This document shows positions 19,987 to 29,048 of a stretch of DNA of 64,000 nt, in pieces (within the stretch, counting starts at the first letter, position 1; each line of letters opens with the position of its first letter). The stretch comes from TA-20 sp035935115 (GTDB lineage: Archaea; Thermoproteota; Nitrososphaeria; Nitrososphaerales; Nitrosopumilaceae), in the NCBI GenBank assembly GCA_035935115.1, contig DASYXK010000002.1:1-64000 (forward strand), read 5' to 3'. The notes beneath the pieces were generated by a model. The model saw only the letters and a list, made by a program, of their open reading frames with translations, searched no databases and was not told where the DNA came from. Made by a program: the position numbers and the translations under genes.

Positions 19987-20853
19987 TTACTGTGGAGTGT
20001 AATTCTTTGCCTTTTTAGCCAATGCATTTGCCTGTGCGTTGGCCTTTTGTATTACTTGATCCTTTGTTTCATCTGTTAGAATTCCTGCTTCCAATGCAAT
20101 AGATCTTGCCTGTTGAGCTGCCTTTGCAAGTATTGCTGATACATTTTCTTTGGTGATGTAACCAATTTCGATAGCAAGAGACATAGCTTCTTGATGTGCC
20201 TGTGCAAATGCATCACGATATTTTTCTACATCTATTACTAGTTCGTTCTTTGCATATAGGATGTCTTCTGCAACAGCTGCATCAAGTATTATGCCTGCTT
20301 CTACTGGTTTGACATCGAGCTTACTTAGTAATGTGGCAAGCTTTTCAGAAATAACAGCGCCTTTTTTGGCAGGGATGGAATCCTTTGTTATCCAAATTGT
20401 TCCTTGATCAATTTTTGTGGCTACACCAGCTTCTTTAAAGTCAGTAAGAATGGGACCCGGTGTAATGCCAGTATTTCCTGCCTTGATTACAACATCTATA
20501 CTTGCAAGGTCTCCACCACGAGCAGCCATCATTACCTTGTTTTTACCAAGTAAGATGTTTAGTTTGAAAGGAGTCATGTTTGTGAACATCAATACACATT
20601 GGCCAACTAGCTTGTCTACCATCTTGTCAATAGAAGGCATTTTCAGTCCAGCTAATGCTCTTTGTGCAACCTTGTCTTTTATGCTAACGATTTCTACTTC
20701 GCCTTTGAATTTTTTTCTTAAAGGCAATAATTGTGATGATCTTACTTTTTCCATTCTGACAAGAGCAATTACATTGTATTTTTTTGGAAGCTCTTGGAGT
20801 TGTTGATACAACAACGATTTCTTTTGTGGATATTTTGTTCTATTTTGGTGCAT
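19987..20853 (-). CDS. rpl10: Ribosomal protein L10 (P0), without acidic tail
   Basis: A 288-residue stalk base protein. The N-terminal rRNA-binding domain is clear (YNVIALVRMEKVRSSQL, then the GNTGITPGPILTDF segment), and repeated Ala-rich helices at the end would bind L12 dimers. The usual archaeal P0 ending, an acidic hinge and a GLGxLFG-type tail, is missing: the protein stops at KKAKNYTPQ. It follows L1 by one base and is surely in the same operon. Confidence 0.93.
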   Translation of the reverse strand: MHQNRTKYPQKKSLLYQQLQELPKKYNVIALVRMEKVRSSQLLPLRKKFKGEVEIVSIKDKVAQRALAGLKMPSIDKMVDKLVGQCVLMFTNMTPFKLNILLGKNKVMMAARGGDLASIDVVIKAGNTGITPGPILTDFKEAGVATKIDQGTIWITKDSIPAKKGAVISEKLATLLSKLDVKPVEAGIILDAAVAEDILYAKNELVIDVEKYRDAFAQAHQEAMSLAIEIGYITKENVSAILAKAAQQARSIALEAGILTDETKDQVIQKANAQANALAKKAKNYTPQ

Positions 20854-20854
20854 T

Positions 20855-21511
20855 TTACTTCTTTTCTACTAGCGGTTGTTTGATGAGTTTTCCCATGGTG
20901 GTCTTTATCATAATTTTTTTAATGTTCTTATCTCCACTTGGTAATTTTTTCTCTACTAGACTAATTACTGCATTAGCATTTGCAGTTAGATCTTCATCAG
21001 ACATTGTTTCATCACCTATCTTACATGCAAGAGAAAGTGAATTTCGTAGTCTGACACGTATGGAAGATCGGAATCTTTCTAAAATTGAATCAATTGGAGC
21101 ATTGAAAGGAACTGGTGTTGGCATCTTGCCTCTTGGACCCATAAACTGACCCAGAGTCTTACCTACAGTTGCCATAAGTGAAGTATCGGAAAGGAAAAAA
21201 TCAAAACCGTTAATCAGCTTTCGTGATTCGCGCTTGTTTGCACCTATTTTGTTTACTTCGGTTCCATCTACTATTCTATCTGCATTGGCACTTTTTGCTT
21301 TCAAACCGAGATCTCCTGAAGCCACAACACAAACAGATGCTGGCTGACTAAGTGTTTTTGGAAGTTGAACAGTCTCATTTATTGCAAAACCCTTCTTTAC
21401 ATCAATATCTCTGAAAACCATGATTAGCTCTACGGATTGTTTGAACTTGCGTTGTTTCTGACTTTTCTTTGCCTCTCCTATCATCTGCGTTAGATGAACA
21501 TCGCTAATCAT
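20855..21511 (-). CDS. rpl1: Ribosomal protein L1 (uL1)
   Basis: A 218-residue L1-stalk protein. The family signature GRKMPxP appears as GPRGKMPTPVP at about residues 126-136, and the KFKQSVELIMVFRDIDVKKG start is typical. L1 often represses its own operon in archaea by binding the mRNA; no such hairpin was checked here. It is first in an L1-L10 pair; the Lrp-type gene on the other strand separates it from L11. Confidence 0.95.
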   Translation of the reverse strand: MISDVHLTQMIGEAKKSQKQRKFKQSVELIMVFRDIDVKKGFAINETVQLPKTLSQPASVCVVASGDLGLKAKSANADRIVDGTEVNKIGANKRESRKLINGFDFFLSDTSLMATVGKTLGQFMGPRGKMPTPVPFNAPIDSILERFRSSIRVRLRNSLSLACKIGDETMSDEDLTANANAVISLVEKKLPSGDKNIKKIMIKTTMGKLIKQPLVEKK

Positions 21512-21665
21512 TACGAAATCGTTTCTGAGAAGCCTATTTAAAATCGTTTACAGGTATGGATGGAATAATTTCTTACTTTGTAGGGAAATTTGAGTTACAA
21601 GAGTGTAAATCACTTGAGAGTTGAACTTACATTTTTAACTAGGAATAAAAAGTAATTCGTTAAGT

Positions 21666-22124
21666 TTGCATAAATTCGATGAACTTGATATGAAAATTCT
21701 TACCGAACTTACAAAAGATGGTAATGTCTCAGTACCAAATCTCTCAAAAAGGTTAGGAATTAACACATCTGTTTTGTATAGTAGGATAAAGAGACTACTC
21801 AAAAAGAAACTGATAAAAAAATTCACAATTGTAGTAGATGAATCACTTATTGGCATAGGTGTACGGGCTACAATGGGAATAAATCGCGATCCAAAACAAA
21901 AAGAACAGATCCATAAGGCATTACTGAAAACTCCTGAAGTCATTATGATGTCTGAAGTGACTGGAAGATTTGATATGCTACTCACAGTACGCGCCAAAAA
22001 TCTAGAGGAATTGCATTCTGTAGCAATAGAAAAGATTGGAAAAATAGAGGGAATTCAAAATACAGAAACCTTTGTGGAACTGCAACGAACAGAAAAAGAC
22101 CAGTCTTACGAATTGAAAGAATAA
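21666..22124 (+). CDS. Lrp/AsnC-family transcription regulator
   Basis: A 152-residue regulator. An N-terminal winged helix-turn-helix (LDMKILTELTKDGNVSVPNLSKRLGI, about residues 7-32) is followed by a RAM/ACT-like ligand domain ending near residue 140. These proteins form octamers and often sense amino acids. The start is a TTG at 21666. The gene is convergent with L11 and divergent from L1, thus wedged into the usual L11-L1-L10-L12 order; it may have been inserted there. Confidence 0.88.
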   Translation: MHKFDELDMKILTELTKDGNVSVPNLSKRLGINTSVLYSRIKRLLKKKLIKKFTIVVDESLIGIGVRATMGINRDPKQKEQIHKALLKTPEVIMMSEVTGRFDMLLTVRAKNLEELHSVAIEKIGKIEGIQNTETFVELQRTEKDQSYELKE

Positions 22125-22125
22125 T

Positions 22126-22608
22126 TTACTTTAGTTTATCGTCCCATTTACCTGAGTTTATCTCGACAGTAATCTCTTTTGGATTCTTACCATCAATTTT
22201 TACTCCAAGTGGCAAACAGGTGCCCACAATTTCTTTTGTTGCACCTTTGATGTCTTGAGCATAAGAAGAATCAATTTTCAACTTTGCAACTTTGATTATT
22301 GAATCCATTTTGATATCTCCAACCCATGTTGCTCCTGAAGTTCCAGATCCTTTCTGAATGCCAGCTTCTTTTAGTATGAGTGCTGCTGCAGATGGAATTC
22401 CAACTTCGACTGTCCACTGTTTTGTTTTCTTATCAACTGCAACTATAACAGGAACTTTCATTCCTTCAAAGTCTTTTGTCTTCTCATTTATGGCAGTTAC
22501 AATTTGTAAAATGTTGACACCTAGTGGACCAAGTGTTGGACCAAGTGGTGGACCTGCATTTGCCTGTCCTCCTGTAACAAGTGCGGAAACAGTTTGTATA
22601 TCTGTCAT
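22126..22608 (-). CDS. rpl11: Ribosomal protein L11 (uL11)
   Basis: A 160-residue protein of the GTPase-associated centre. The N-terminal signature GGQANAGPPLGPTLGPLGVN is present, as is the C-terminal rRNA-binding domain with IVGTCLPLGVKIDGK. It follows the Spt5 gene by 37 bases and is in an Spt5-SecE-L11 run. It stops two bases from the stop of the convergent Lrp gene. Confidence 0.96.
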   Translation of the reverse strand: MTDIQTVSALVTGGQANAGPPLGPTLGPLGVNILQIVTAINEKTKDFEGMKVPVIVAVDKKTKQWTVEVGIPSAAALILKEAGIQKGSGTSGATWVGDIKMDSIIKVAKLKIDSSYAQDIKGATKEIVGTCLPLGVKIDGKNPKEITVEINSGKWDDKLK

Positions 22609-22645
22609 GATTTTTCTTTCCTAGAATATGTAAATTTAATCCTTG

Positions 22646-23101
22646 CTACTGTGTTGATAACTTTAGGTAGTTTGCATCAACAGTTACTGGTAATTGATAT
22701 GGTGCATCAAGCAAAATGACAGTGGCCTCTTCTTTTTCATGATCTATTCTGGTGACAGTTGCTTTCATTCCTTTAAACGGACCGCCTATGATTTCAACAA
22801 TCTTGTCTACTGCAAGCTCAGAGACTGTTGATTTCTTAACCAAGTACCCTTCTATATCCTTGAACTGTAATTCGCCCCTAAGTTGTCCTCTGATATGTCG
22901 TATTCCCTGTAACGCATCAAAGGCGGCATTTGCATCGATTGCTTCTACTACCACATATCCCTTGAGGTTATCTAAAAGTAAAACTGCCTGAATGTTTATT
23001 TTTTTTAGTTTTATTCTATTTTCTAATAGTCCCATGACTACTTTTTCTTGTCCTCCAGTTGTCCTTACTGCAAAAAAGTGTGATTTTATTTCCTGAGTCA
23101 A
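22646..23101 (-). CDS. spt5: Transcription elongation factor Spt5 (NusG)
   Basis: A 151-residue protein with an N-terminal NGN domain (start FFAVRTTGGQEKVVMGLLENR) that binds the RNA polymerase clamp and a C-terminal KOW domain (VEIIGGPFKGMKATVTRID). It keeps polymerase processive with Spt4. It is two bases downstream of secE and upstream of L11, the usual archaeal order. Confidence 0.95.
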   Translation of the reverse strand: MTQEIKSHFFAVRTTGGQEKVVMGLLENRIKLKKINIQAVLLLDNLKGYVVVEAIDANAAFDALQGIRHIRGQLRGELQFKDIEGYLVKKSTVSELAVDKIVEIIGGPFKGMKATVTRIDHEKEEATVILLDAPYQLPVTVDANYLKLSTQ

Positions 23102-23103
23102 TG

Positions 23104-23283
23104 CTATCTGTGTCCGAGATTAATTACTGCAAATACGAACTGAATTATAAATCCAACCGCACCTACGGTTGCCATTCCAAGAAGGACTAATCTGAGGTGC
23201 TGCATATAATCATCCTTGTCAGATTTTTTGGCAAGCTTAATTGTATTTACCATGTCCTTTAACATCTGTCTTGGGTTTGCCAT
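23104..23283 (-). CDS. secE: Preprotein translocase subunit SecE (Sec61 gamma)
   Basis: A 59-residue small protein with an amphipathic N-terminal helix (PRQMLKDMVNTIKLAKKSDK) and one C-terminal transmembrane helix (about residues 32-55). This is the archaeal SecE/Sec61 gamma that clamps SecY. The size and place directly before spt5 are diagnostic. The start is the ATG at 23283; the stop is three bases before the spt5 start codon. Confidence 0.9.
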   Translation of the reverse strand: MANPRQMLKDMVNTIKLAKKSDKDDYMQHLRLVLLGMATVGAVGFIIQFVFAVINLGHR

Positions 23284-23322
23284 TGGAGGAAATTAATAAA
23301 GTCGACTTATATCTCTTATCTT

Positions 23323-24099
23323 GTGCAATTACTTATTGCGTATCAATCAGACCCCGCCGGCTCTAACTTGGCGCATCGTATATCGCAAAACATGAAACAA
23401 GATGGCGAGATTTATCGAGGAAAAAATTATGATCTTGTAACAATTTCAACACCATCCATATCTGCAGACTGGCTTGAAGAAAAATATCACTATGAGGGAT
23501 TTGTGTTTCTATCAAAGCACGCCTCTGAAACAGGTACACTGGCACTTACATGTCATAGTACAGGAAATTTTTCAGAAGCACTATTTGGAGGAAGACCACA
23601 AGAAGTTGCAATACCGCATCCACATCTACAGAAATCATACATGCAAACCTTGTGGGAAAAAAGAAATAATTTTACAAAATTTGAGATCACAATAGAGGCA
23701 ACACATCATGGTCCTACAGCACTAAACAAACCTGCTTTGTTTATTGAAGTCGGAACAACGGAAAAGCAATGGAACAACAAAGTATTATGTGATTCTGTGG
23801 CTACTATTATAGAAGATGTGATGTCAATGACGCCACAAAAAAACAATGTAGCTATATGTTTTGGAGGAACTCACTATCCAGAAAAATTCACCAAAGAATT
23901 AATTGAAGGTCAATACGCTTTGGGTACTGTCGTGCCAAAACATGCTCTAGATCACATAGATGAGAAATTGTTTTCACATATTTTAGAGAGAAATAATGAA
24001 GCAAAATATGCTCTAGTAGATTGGAGTAGTTTGGGTAAAAATAAACAAAAGATAGTTTCACTTTTAGAAACAACAAATCTTGAGATGATACGAGTTTGA
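23323..24099 (+). CDS. dtdA: D-aminoacyl-tRNA deacylase, archaeal type
   Basis: A 258-residue hydrolase that removes D-amino acids from mischarged tRNA. The family hallmarks are FLSKHASETGTLALTCHSTGN, GRPQEVAIPHP, EATHHGPTALNKPALFIEVG and FGGTHYPEKFT. This is the DtdA (DTD2) form found in archaea and plants, unrelated to bacterial Dtd. The start is a GTG at 23323, with the start of secE only 39 bases away on the other strand. Its stop overlaps the ogt start by four bases. Confidence 0.93.
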   Translation: MQLLIAYQSDPAGSNLAHRISQNMKQDGEIYRGKNYDLVTISTPSISADWLEEKYHYEGFVFLSKHASETGTLALTCHSTGNFSEALFGGRPQEVAIPHPHLQKSYMQTLWEKRNNFTKFEITIEATHHGPTALNKPALFIEVGTTEKQWNNKVLCDSVATIIEDVMSMTPQKNNVAICFGGTHYPEKFTKELIEGQYALGTVVPKHALDHIDEKLFSHILERNNEAKYALVDWSSLGKNKQKIVSLLETTNLEMIRV

Positions 24100-24392
24100 A
24101 GCTTGAAGATAAAGTGTACAAAAAACTACTCGAAGTTCCTCCGGGTATGGTGACTACATACGGAGAACTTGCTAAGGTAGTAGGTCTTAAAAATGGACAA
24201 AGAGTAATTGGTAGAATTATGAACAAAAATCCATACCCTGTCATAGTTCCATGTCATAGAGTTATAAAATCAAATGGAAAAATTGGTGGATATGCATGGG
24301 GAGAAAAGATCAAGACCAACATGCTATTAAAAGAGGGTATAAAAATTAAGAATGGAAAAATTATTGATCTAGAAATGATCTATAGATTCTAA
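24096..24392 (+). CDS. ogt: Methylated-DNA--protein-cysteine methyltransferase
   Basis: A 98-residue MGMT-type DNA repair protein consisting only of the DNA-binding/catalytic domain. The alkyl-acceptor site PCHRVI is intact (about residues 52-57), so this is a methyltransferase and not an alkyltransferase-like protein, which would have Trp at the Cys. The arginine-finger region is RVIGRIM and helix-turn-helix residues TYGELAKVVG are present. It starts at a TTG overlapping the end of dtdA. Single-domain forms are common in archaea. Confidence 0.88.
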   Translation: MKLEDKVYKKLLEVPPGMVTTYGELAKVVGLKNGQRVIGRIMNKNPYPVIVPCHRVIKSNGKIGGYAWGEKIKTNMLLKEGIKIKNGKIIDLEMIYRF

Positions 24393-24841
24393 GTGCGTTT
24401 TTTATGCGTCTCTTCAATCAAAGTTCGAAGATGTGCCACATTTCTGATTTGATTTCCACCTGCTTGTCTGTATAATTTCCAATATTCTGGGTTGGTTATC
24501 TCTTTTCTGCCCTTTGAAACATGAAGACGATGTCGTAACGCCTTTATCTTTCTTACATAGACTTGTTTTTTACCAATACGCGATCCTTTAGCGCCTTTCT
24601 TTGAACCTTGTTTTGTTCCACGTTTGCGTCTTTGGGATTTTTTATGATGTGCTCTGCCTTTGGATGTACCCTTTATCGGTCTGACCTCAATTATGTTTGC
24701 AGTAATTAGGCTTCTAATGTTGTCTCGTGTAATTGCATCTGAAACATCATCCAAATATTGCGAATCAAACTTTATTCTGTTTGCACCTACTCCTAACATC
24801 CTTGCAACAAGACGTCGTTTGGTTTTAAGATTTACTACCAC
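24389..24841 (-). CDS. rpl19e: Ribosomal protein L19e (eL19)
   Basis: A 150-residue very basic protein. Family features are LKTKRRLVARMLGVG, a Lys/Arg/Gly-rich middle (QRRKRGTKQGSKKG) and the long C-terminal helix. It is co-transcribed with L32e, whose end overlaps its start by 17 bases. The usual next gene, L18, is about 7.7 kb away on the other strand. Confidence 0.95.
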   Translation of the reverse strand: MVVNLKTKRRLVARMLGVGANRIKFDSQYLDDVSDAITRDNIRSLITANIIEVRPIKGTSKGRAHHKKSQRRKRGTKQGSKKGAKGSRIGKKQVYVRKIKALRHRLHVSKGRKEITNPEYWKLYRQAGGNQIRNVAHLRTLIEETHKKRT

Positions 24842-25226
24842 TTGTTGACACCCTCGCGTTAAATATCTTGAAATTTTTCTCTTTTGCTTTAGATACTATT
24901 TCTAATCTCTTCTTTTTTCCTACACCGTGACCAAGTCTTACGCCATCGGTTTTTGGATCAAGCTTTTCCAATTCCTTTACATTATGAACTAAATTATCGA
25001 TATATCCTGACGGATGTAATCCTTTTGAAATGTTTGGTCCACCATAACCAGCTTTGACAAGTGCAGGCCAACCCTTCTTAGATTTTCTCTGATGATTGTC
25101 AATTCCCTTTGGTTTTCTCCAGTTTTCTGCTAACCTAAAGTATCTCCAGCTCTCTTCTCTAACAAAATCAGGTCTGTGATCTGCTACTTTCTTTCTTAGC
25201 TCTAACAAGTCTTTGTTGATCGGCAT
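24825..25226 (-). CDS. rpl32e: Ribosomal protein L32e (eL32)
   Basis: A 133-residue large-subunit protein. Conserved segments are FVREESWRYFRLAENWRKPKG and GPNISKGLHPSGY. It lacks the long N-terminal extension seen in some halophiles. It is the first gene of a two-gene L32e-L19e unit and is divergent from pckA. Confidence 0.95.
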   Translation of the reverse strand: MPINKDLLELRKKVADHRPDFVREESWRYFRLAENWRKPKGIDNHQRKSKKGWPALVKAGYGGPNISKGLHPSGYIDNLVHNVKELEKLDPKTDGVRLGHGVGKKKRLEIVSKAKEKNFKIFNARVSTSGSKS

Positions 25227-25282
25227 GTGAAAGAACCTGTTTGAATTTTAAAATAAATACGTTTCTGGAGGCAAAATACATA

Positions 25283-26932
25283 ATGAGAAGAGATAATAAG
25301 GAAATTAGAGGCGGATCGTTTTACCCAATGATTGAGGATCTCAAGGCAACTATCACTGGTAAATTTATTACGCAGCTAAAGGAGCAGGGCATTACTACAA
25401 GTAACATACACAGAAACCTACCAGTAAAATTACTCGTTGATATTGTACTTGAAAAAAATGAGGGCATCCTTACATCCAACGGCTCTCTTTCAGTACGTAC
25501 AGGAAAATACACTGGAAGATCCCCTGATGACCGCTATATCGTTGATGATTCAGAAACCCATGCTAATGTAGACTGGGGCAAAGTAAACCACCCTTTTCCT
25601 GAGGACAAATTTGACAAGCTATATGAAAAAATGAAGAAACACATTGAAGGAAAAGAAATCTTTGTCTTTGATGGTTTTGTTGGAGCAGATCCTGATAACA
25701 GATTACCTATACGAGTTATAACTGATCATGCATGGCAAAATCTCTTTGTCAGACAATTATTCATTAGACCGTCAGAAGCAGAGCTTGAATCACACAAGCC
25801 AGAGTTTACTTTACTTGCGTTAAATGATTTCAAAGCTATTCCGGAAGTTGATGGAACTAGAAGTGATGCCCTTATCATATTAAATTACACAAAAAAAATT
25901 GTACTAATTGGAGCAACTTGTTATGCAGGCGAGATAAAGAAGGCAATGTTTTCTGTAATGAATTACATACTTCCACCGCGAGGTGTCTTTCCAATGCACT
26001 GTTCTGCAAACATTGGAAAAAAAGGTGATGCCGCATTATTTTTTGGACTATCCGGTACTGGGAAAACAACACTTTCAGCAGATCCAAACAGAATGTTAGT
26101 TGGAGACGACGAACACGGATGGTCTGATAACGGAATTTTTAATTTTGAAGGAGGATGTTATGCAAAATGTATCAATCTTAACAGAGATGCAGAACCACAA
26201 ATTTGGGGTGCTATCAAGTTTGGTTCAGTATTAGAAAATGTTGTAGTTGACAAAAAAACACTAACACCAGACTTTAACGATGGAAGCTTAACTGAGAACA
26301 CAAGAGCTGCATATCCACTTGACTACATTCCTGGTGCCATAACTCCAAGCATTGGAGGAAATCCAAAAGTAATTGTATTTTTAACAGCAGATGCATTTGG
26401 CGTACTTCCACCTGTTGCAAGATTAACAAAAGAAGGAGCTATGTATCATTTCATGTCAGGATATACAAGCAAGCTTGCAGGAACTGAACGTGGAATTACA
26501 GAACCCAAAGCAACATTTTCAGAATGTTTCGGAGCACCTTTCATGTCAAGACATGCATCAGTATATGCAAAGATGCTTGGAGAAAAAATCACAAAACACA
26601 GCACCAAAGTCTATCTTATAAACACGGGATGGTCTGGAGGACCATACGGCATAGGTAAGAGAATGAATATCAAACACACAAGGATGATGGTCACAGCTGC
26701 CCTTACTGGTGCGCTTGATATGGTAAAATATAGACACGATGAGGTATTCAATTTGGATGTGCCAGAGACATGTCCTGAAGTGCCTCCAGAAGTACTAAAT
26801 CCAAGAAATACATGGGCAGAAAAAGAAGGATATGATAATTCTGCAAGAAAACTTGCGCAGATGTTTGTTGATAACTTTAAGAAATTTGGAAATACTGCAA
26901 AAGAAATTCGTGATGCAGGCCCACAGATTTAG
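25283..26932 (+). CDS. pckA: Phosphoenolpyruvate carboxykinase (ATP)
   Basis: A 549-residue enzyme that interconverts oxaloacetate and PEP, so it sits at the entry to gluconeogenesis. The ATP-type fold is clear from the P-loop FFGLSGTGKTTLSADP, the kinase-2 motif LVGDDEHGW and the substrate segment PMHCSANIG. This is the ATP-dependent, not the GTP-dependent, family. The ATG at 25283 has a GGAGG site 12 bases before it; the frame is open to a TTG at 25241. It ends against the convergent subtilase gene. Confidence 0.95.
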   Translation: MRRDNKEIRGGSFYPMIEDLKATITGKFITQLKEQGITTSNIHRNLPVKLLVDIVLEKNEGILTSNGSLSVRTGKYTGRSPDDRYIVDDSETHANVDWGKVNHPFPEDKFDKLYEKMKKHIEGKEIFVFDGFVGADPDNRLPIRVITDHAWQNLFVRQLFIRPSEAELESHKPEFTLLALNDFKAIPEVDGTRSDALIILNYTKKIVLIGATCYAGEIKKAMFSVMNYILPPRGVFPMHCSANIGKKGDAALFFGLSGTGKTTLSADPNRMLVGDDEHGWSDNGIFNFEGGCYAKCINLNRDAEPQIWGAIKFGSVLENVVVDKKTLTPDFNDGSLTENTRAAYPLDYIPGAITPSIGGNPKVIVFLTADAFGVLPPVARLTKEGAMYHFMSGYTSKLAGTERGITEPKATFSECFGAPFMSRHASVYAKMLGEKITKHSTKVYLINTGWSGGPYGIGKRMNIKHTRMMVTAALTGALDMVKYRHDEVFNLDVPETCPEVPPEVLNPRNTWAEKEGYDNSARKLAQMFVDNFKKFGNTAKEIRDAGPQI

Positions 26933-28974
26933 TTACGTCTTACCACTAACACAACAGTTATCGCAGCAATGATTACTCCAGAAATTATGATTATCTCTTT
27001 TATTGGAATTCCAAAGGACTTTAGAAATTCAATTCCCGTTTTCACTGCAGGTTTTTCAACAATGACATCATCATATGCATTATCAATACCATCAGGTGTG
27101 GTTATTTGAGCTTCAATCCAATACTTACCTGGTTCATAGACTGACAGTGATGTAGTTTGATGTGGAACAAGTGACGCACTCTGAATTTGGTCAGTATCTT
27201 CTTTAATTACAGAAATTTTTGCATATGACCAAATTCCTGGGTGATCAAGGTCAAAAGTTAAGATTCCATCACTTTCACTTGTATTGATTTTGCCTTTAGT
27301 TACATGAATCATAATAGGTACATGATATGTTATTGTACCGTCATTGATCTCAAGCATTCTATAAAAATCACCAGTCATGTTTTTTTGCATCAAAATTTTT
27401 ATGTTTAAAGAATTATTCTTAAGACTGGATTCTAACTTTAAATCATTTTGATTAGAGGCAAATTTTGTTTGAATGTTTGGTAATATTCCTTGTATGGTTT
27501 GCAGATGTAGTGTTCTTGTTTGATATGGTTTTTCTAAAGCGAGATTGAATACAAGACTATGTGGAATTATTATTAAATTAGCAGAAAATGCTTTTGTAAG
27601 ATTTAATCTCCCACTCCCAGTGACATCAACAGGTTCATTATTTCCATAAGCATCTGTAACAGGATCTGTTGTTGTAGAAAGAAGTGAGGCAACATCGTCA
27701 GGCTTGAGATTTGGATCTTTTTGTAACAAAAGAGCTACTGCACCTGTAACATGTGGCGCTGCAATACTGGTTCCACTTGTTAGGTTGTATGTTCCTCCTA
27801 TGTGGGTGGAATTTACAAACACCCCCGGTGCTACAAGATCAGGTTTGATATAAAATGGTGAAACCGGACCACGAGAACTAAACGGTGCCACAAAATCTGG
27901 ATGACTGAATACATCCAACTTTGCTATTGTTTCATTTTGAAGTAATTTTTTTAATGCAAGTCCATCGCTTTTTGACATTGATATGACTGGTATTGTTGGA
28001 TTGTTACTGGAAGTGGAATTTGGTTGATAAATTTCTCCAAAAAATATTCCAGGTTCGTTGTTGAAAACTATGAGAGCTTGGGCACCACTTTGTGCAGCGT
28101 TACGTTCTTTTTCTGAAAAATAGATCTTCTCTCCTTTGATATCACTGCCTCTTTCTTCAAGTAAGATGGAATCTTTGGCATCCCCATTGGCAAGATCTCT
28201 AATTCTGCCATATCCCCCAAAGACAATTTTTCCGGTAATTGGTTTTGATAATGGATTTGTGCCAAGCATAGGAAGTACTTGGTATTGGGTTTTGCCAATT
28301 TCTAATGTTGAGACAATACTCTGTGTTATGTTGTTGTATGTTGCACCAACTGTTATTGCATCTGGATCTTTTCCTGGACTGCCGATAGTACCATCATCTG
28401 GACCATTATTTCCCGCTGCTACAACAACTATGATCCCATTTTTTACAGCTTCACTAACAGCTTGGTCAATCTCGCCATTTGTCTTGTTTACACCTAAGCT
28501 GATGTTAATTACATTGACCTTGTCTTTAATTGCGCGATGAATTGCTTTTACGATAAGATCTGATGAAACCGATTCTCCAGTTGATGATACCTTGTATGAA
28601 AATAGCTTCGCCTTTGGTGCCACTCCTTTGAGATTTCCATCTGCAGCAATTATTCCAGCTACTTCAGTACCATGCCCAGTAATATCGATTGGTTTATTGT
28701 TATTATCTACAAAATTGTATCCTCCAACAACCTTACCACTAGGACCAAAACCCAAAAGATCTGGATGGTCGTAATCTATCCCAGTATCTATTATGCCAAT
28801 TTTGATTCCCTGTCCTTCAAACCCTTGTTCTCTTGGAATCCCAACGCCAATAAGTGATGTATTTTTTTCAAGATAAAATTCAATTTTTTCTTGATCCTTT
28901 ACATTTGATAAAATAAAGGTAATGCATAAAATTACTGCAAATGAAAAAAATACAAATTTGTAGTGTTTCAACAA
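26929..28974 (-). CDS. Membrane-anchored subtilisin-like (S8) protease
   Basis: A 681-residue secreted serine protease. An N-terminal hydrophobic segment (about residues 4-24) is followed by the S8 core with Asp in GIIDTGIDYDHPD, His in GHGTEVAGII and Ser in TSGTSIAAPHVTG. A PA-type insert (about 240-370) lies between His and Ser. The C-terminal part has beta domains, then a transmembrane helix at about 655-677 with the end RRN in the cytoplasm. It has no recognisable pro-domain, which is unusual. It may trim surface proteins or degrade peptides outside the cell. Confidence 0.9.
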   Translation of the reverse strand: MLKHYKFVFFSFAVILCITFILSNVKDQEKIEFYLEKNTSLIGVGIPREQGFEGQGIKIGIIDTGIDYDHPDLLGFGPSGKVVGGYNFVDNNNKPIDITGHGTEVAGIIAADGNLKGVAPKAKLFSYKVSSTGESVSSDLIVKAIHRAIKDKVNVINISLGVNKTNGEIDQAVSEAVKNGIIVVVAAGNNGPDDGTIGSPGKDPDAITVGATYNNITQSIVSTLEIGKTQYQVLPMLGTNPLSKPITGKIVFGGYGRIRDLANGDAKDSILLEERGSDIKGEKIYFSEKERNAAQSGAQALIVFNNEPGIFFGEIYQPNSTSSNNPTIPVISMSKSDGLALKKLLQNETIAKLDVFSHPDFVAPFSSRGPVSPFYIKPDLVAPGVFVNSTHIGGTYNLTSGTSIAAPHVTGAVALLLQKDPNLKPDDVASLLSTTTDPVTDAYGNNEPVDVTGSGRLNLTKAFSANLIIIPHSLVFNLALEKPYQTRTLHLQTIQGILPNIQTKFASNQNDLKLESSLKNNSLNIKILMQKNMTGDFYRMLEINDGTITYHVPIMIHVTKGKINTSESDGILTFDLDHPGIWSYAKISVIKEDTDQIQSASLVPHQTTSLSVYEPGKYWIEAQITTPDGIDNAYDDVIVEKPAVKTGIEFLKSFGIPIKEIIIISGVIIAAITVVLVVRRN

Positions 28975-29048
28975 TTTTCATCAAATTTAGTTAGATAAAA
29001 TACATTTGTAACCAAAGCCATAAATTGCATACATGCGTTACTTCTTAC

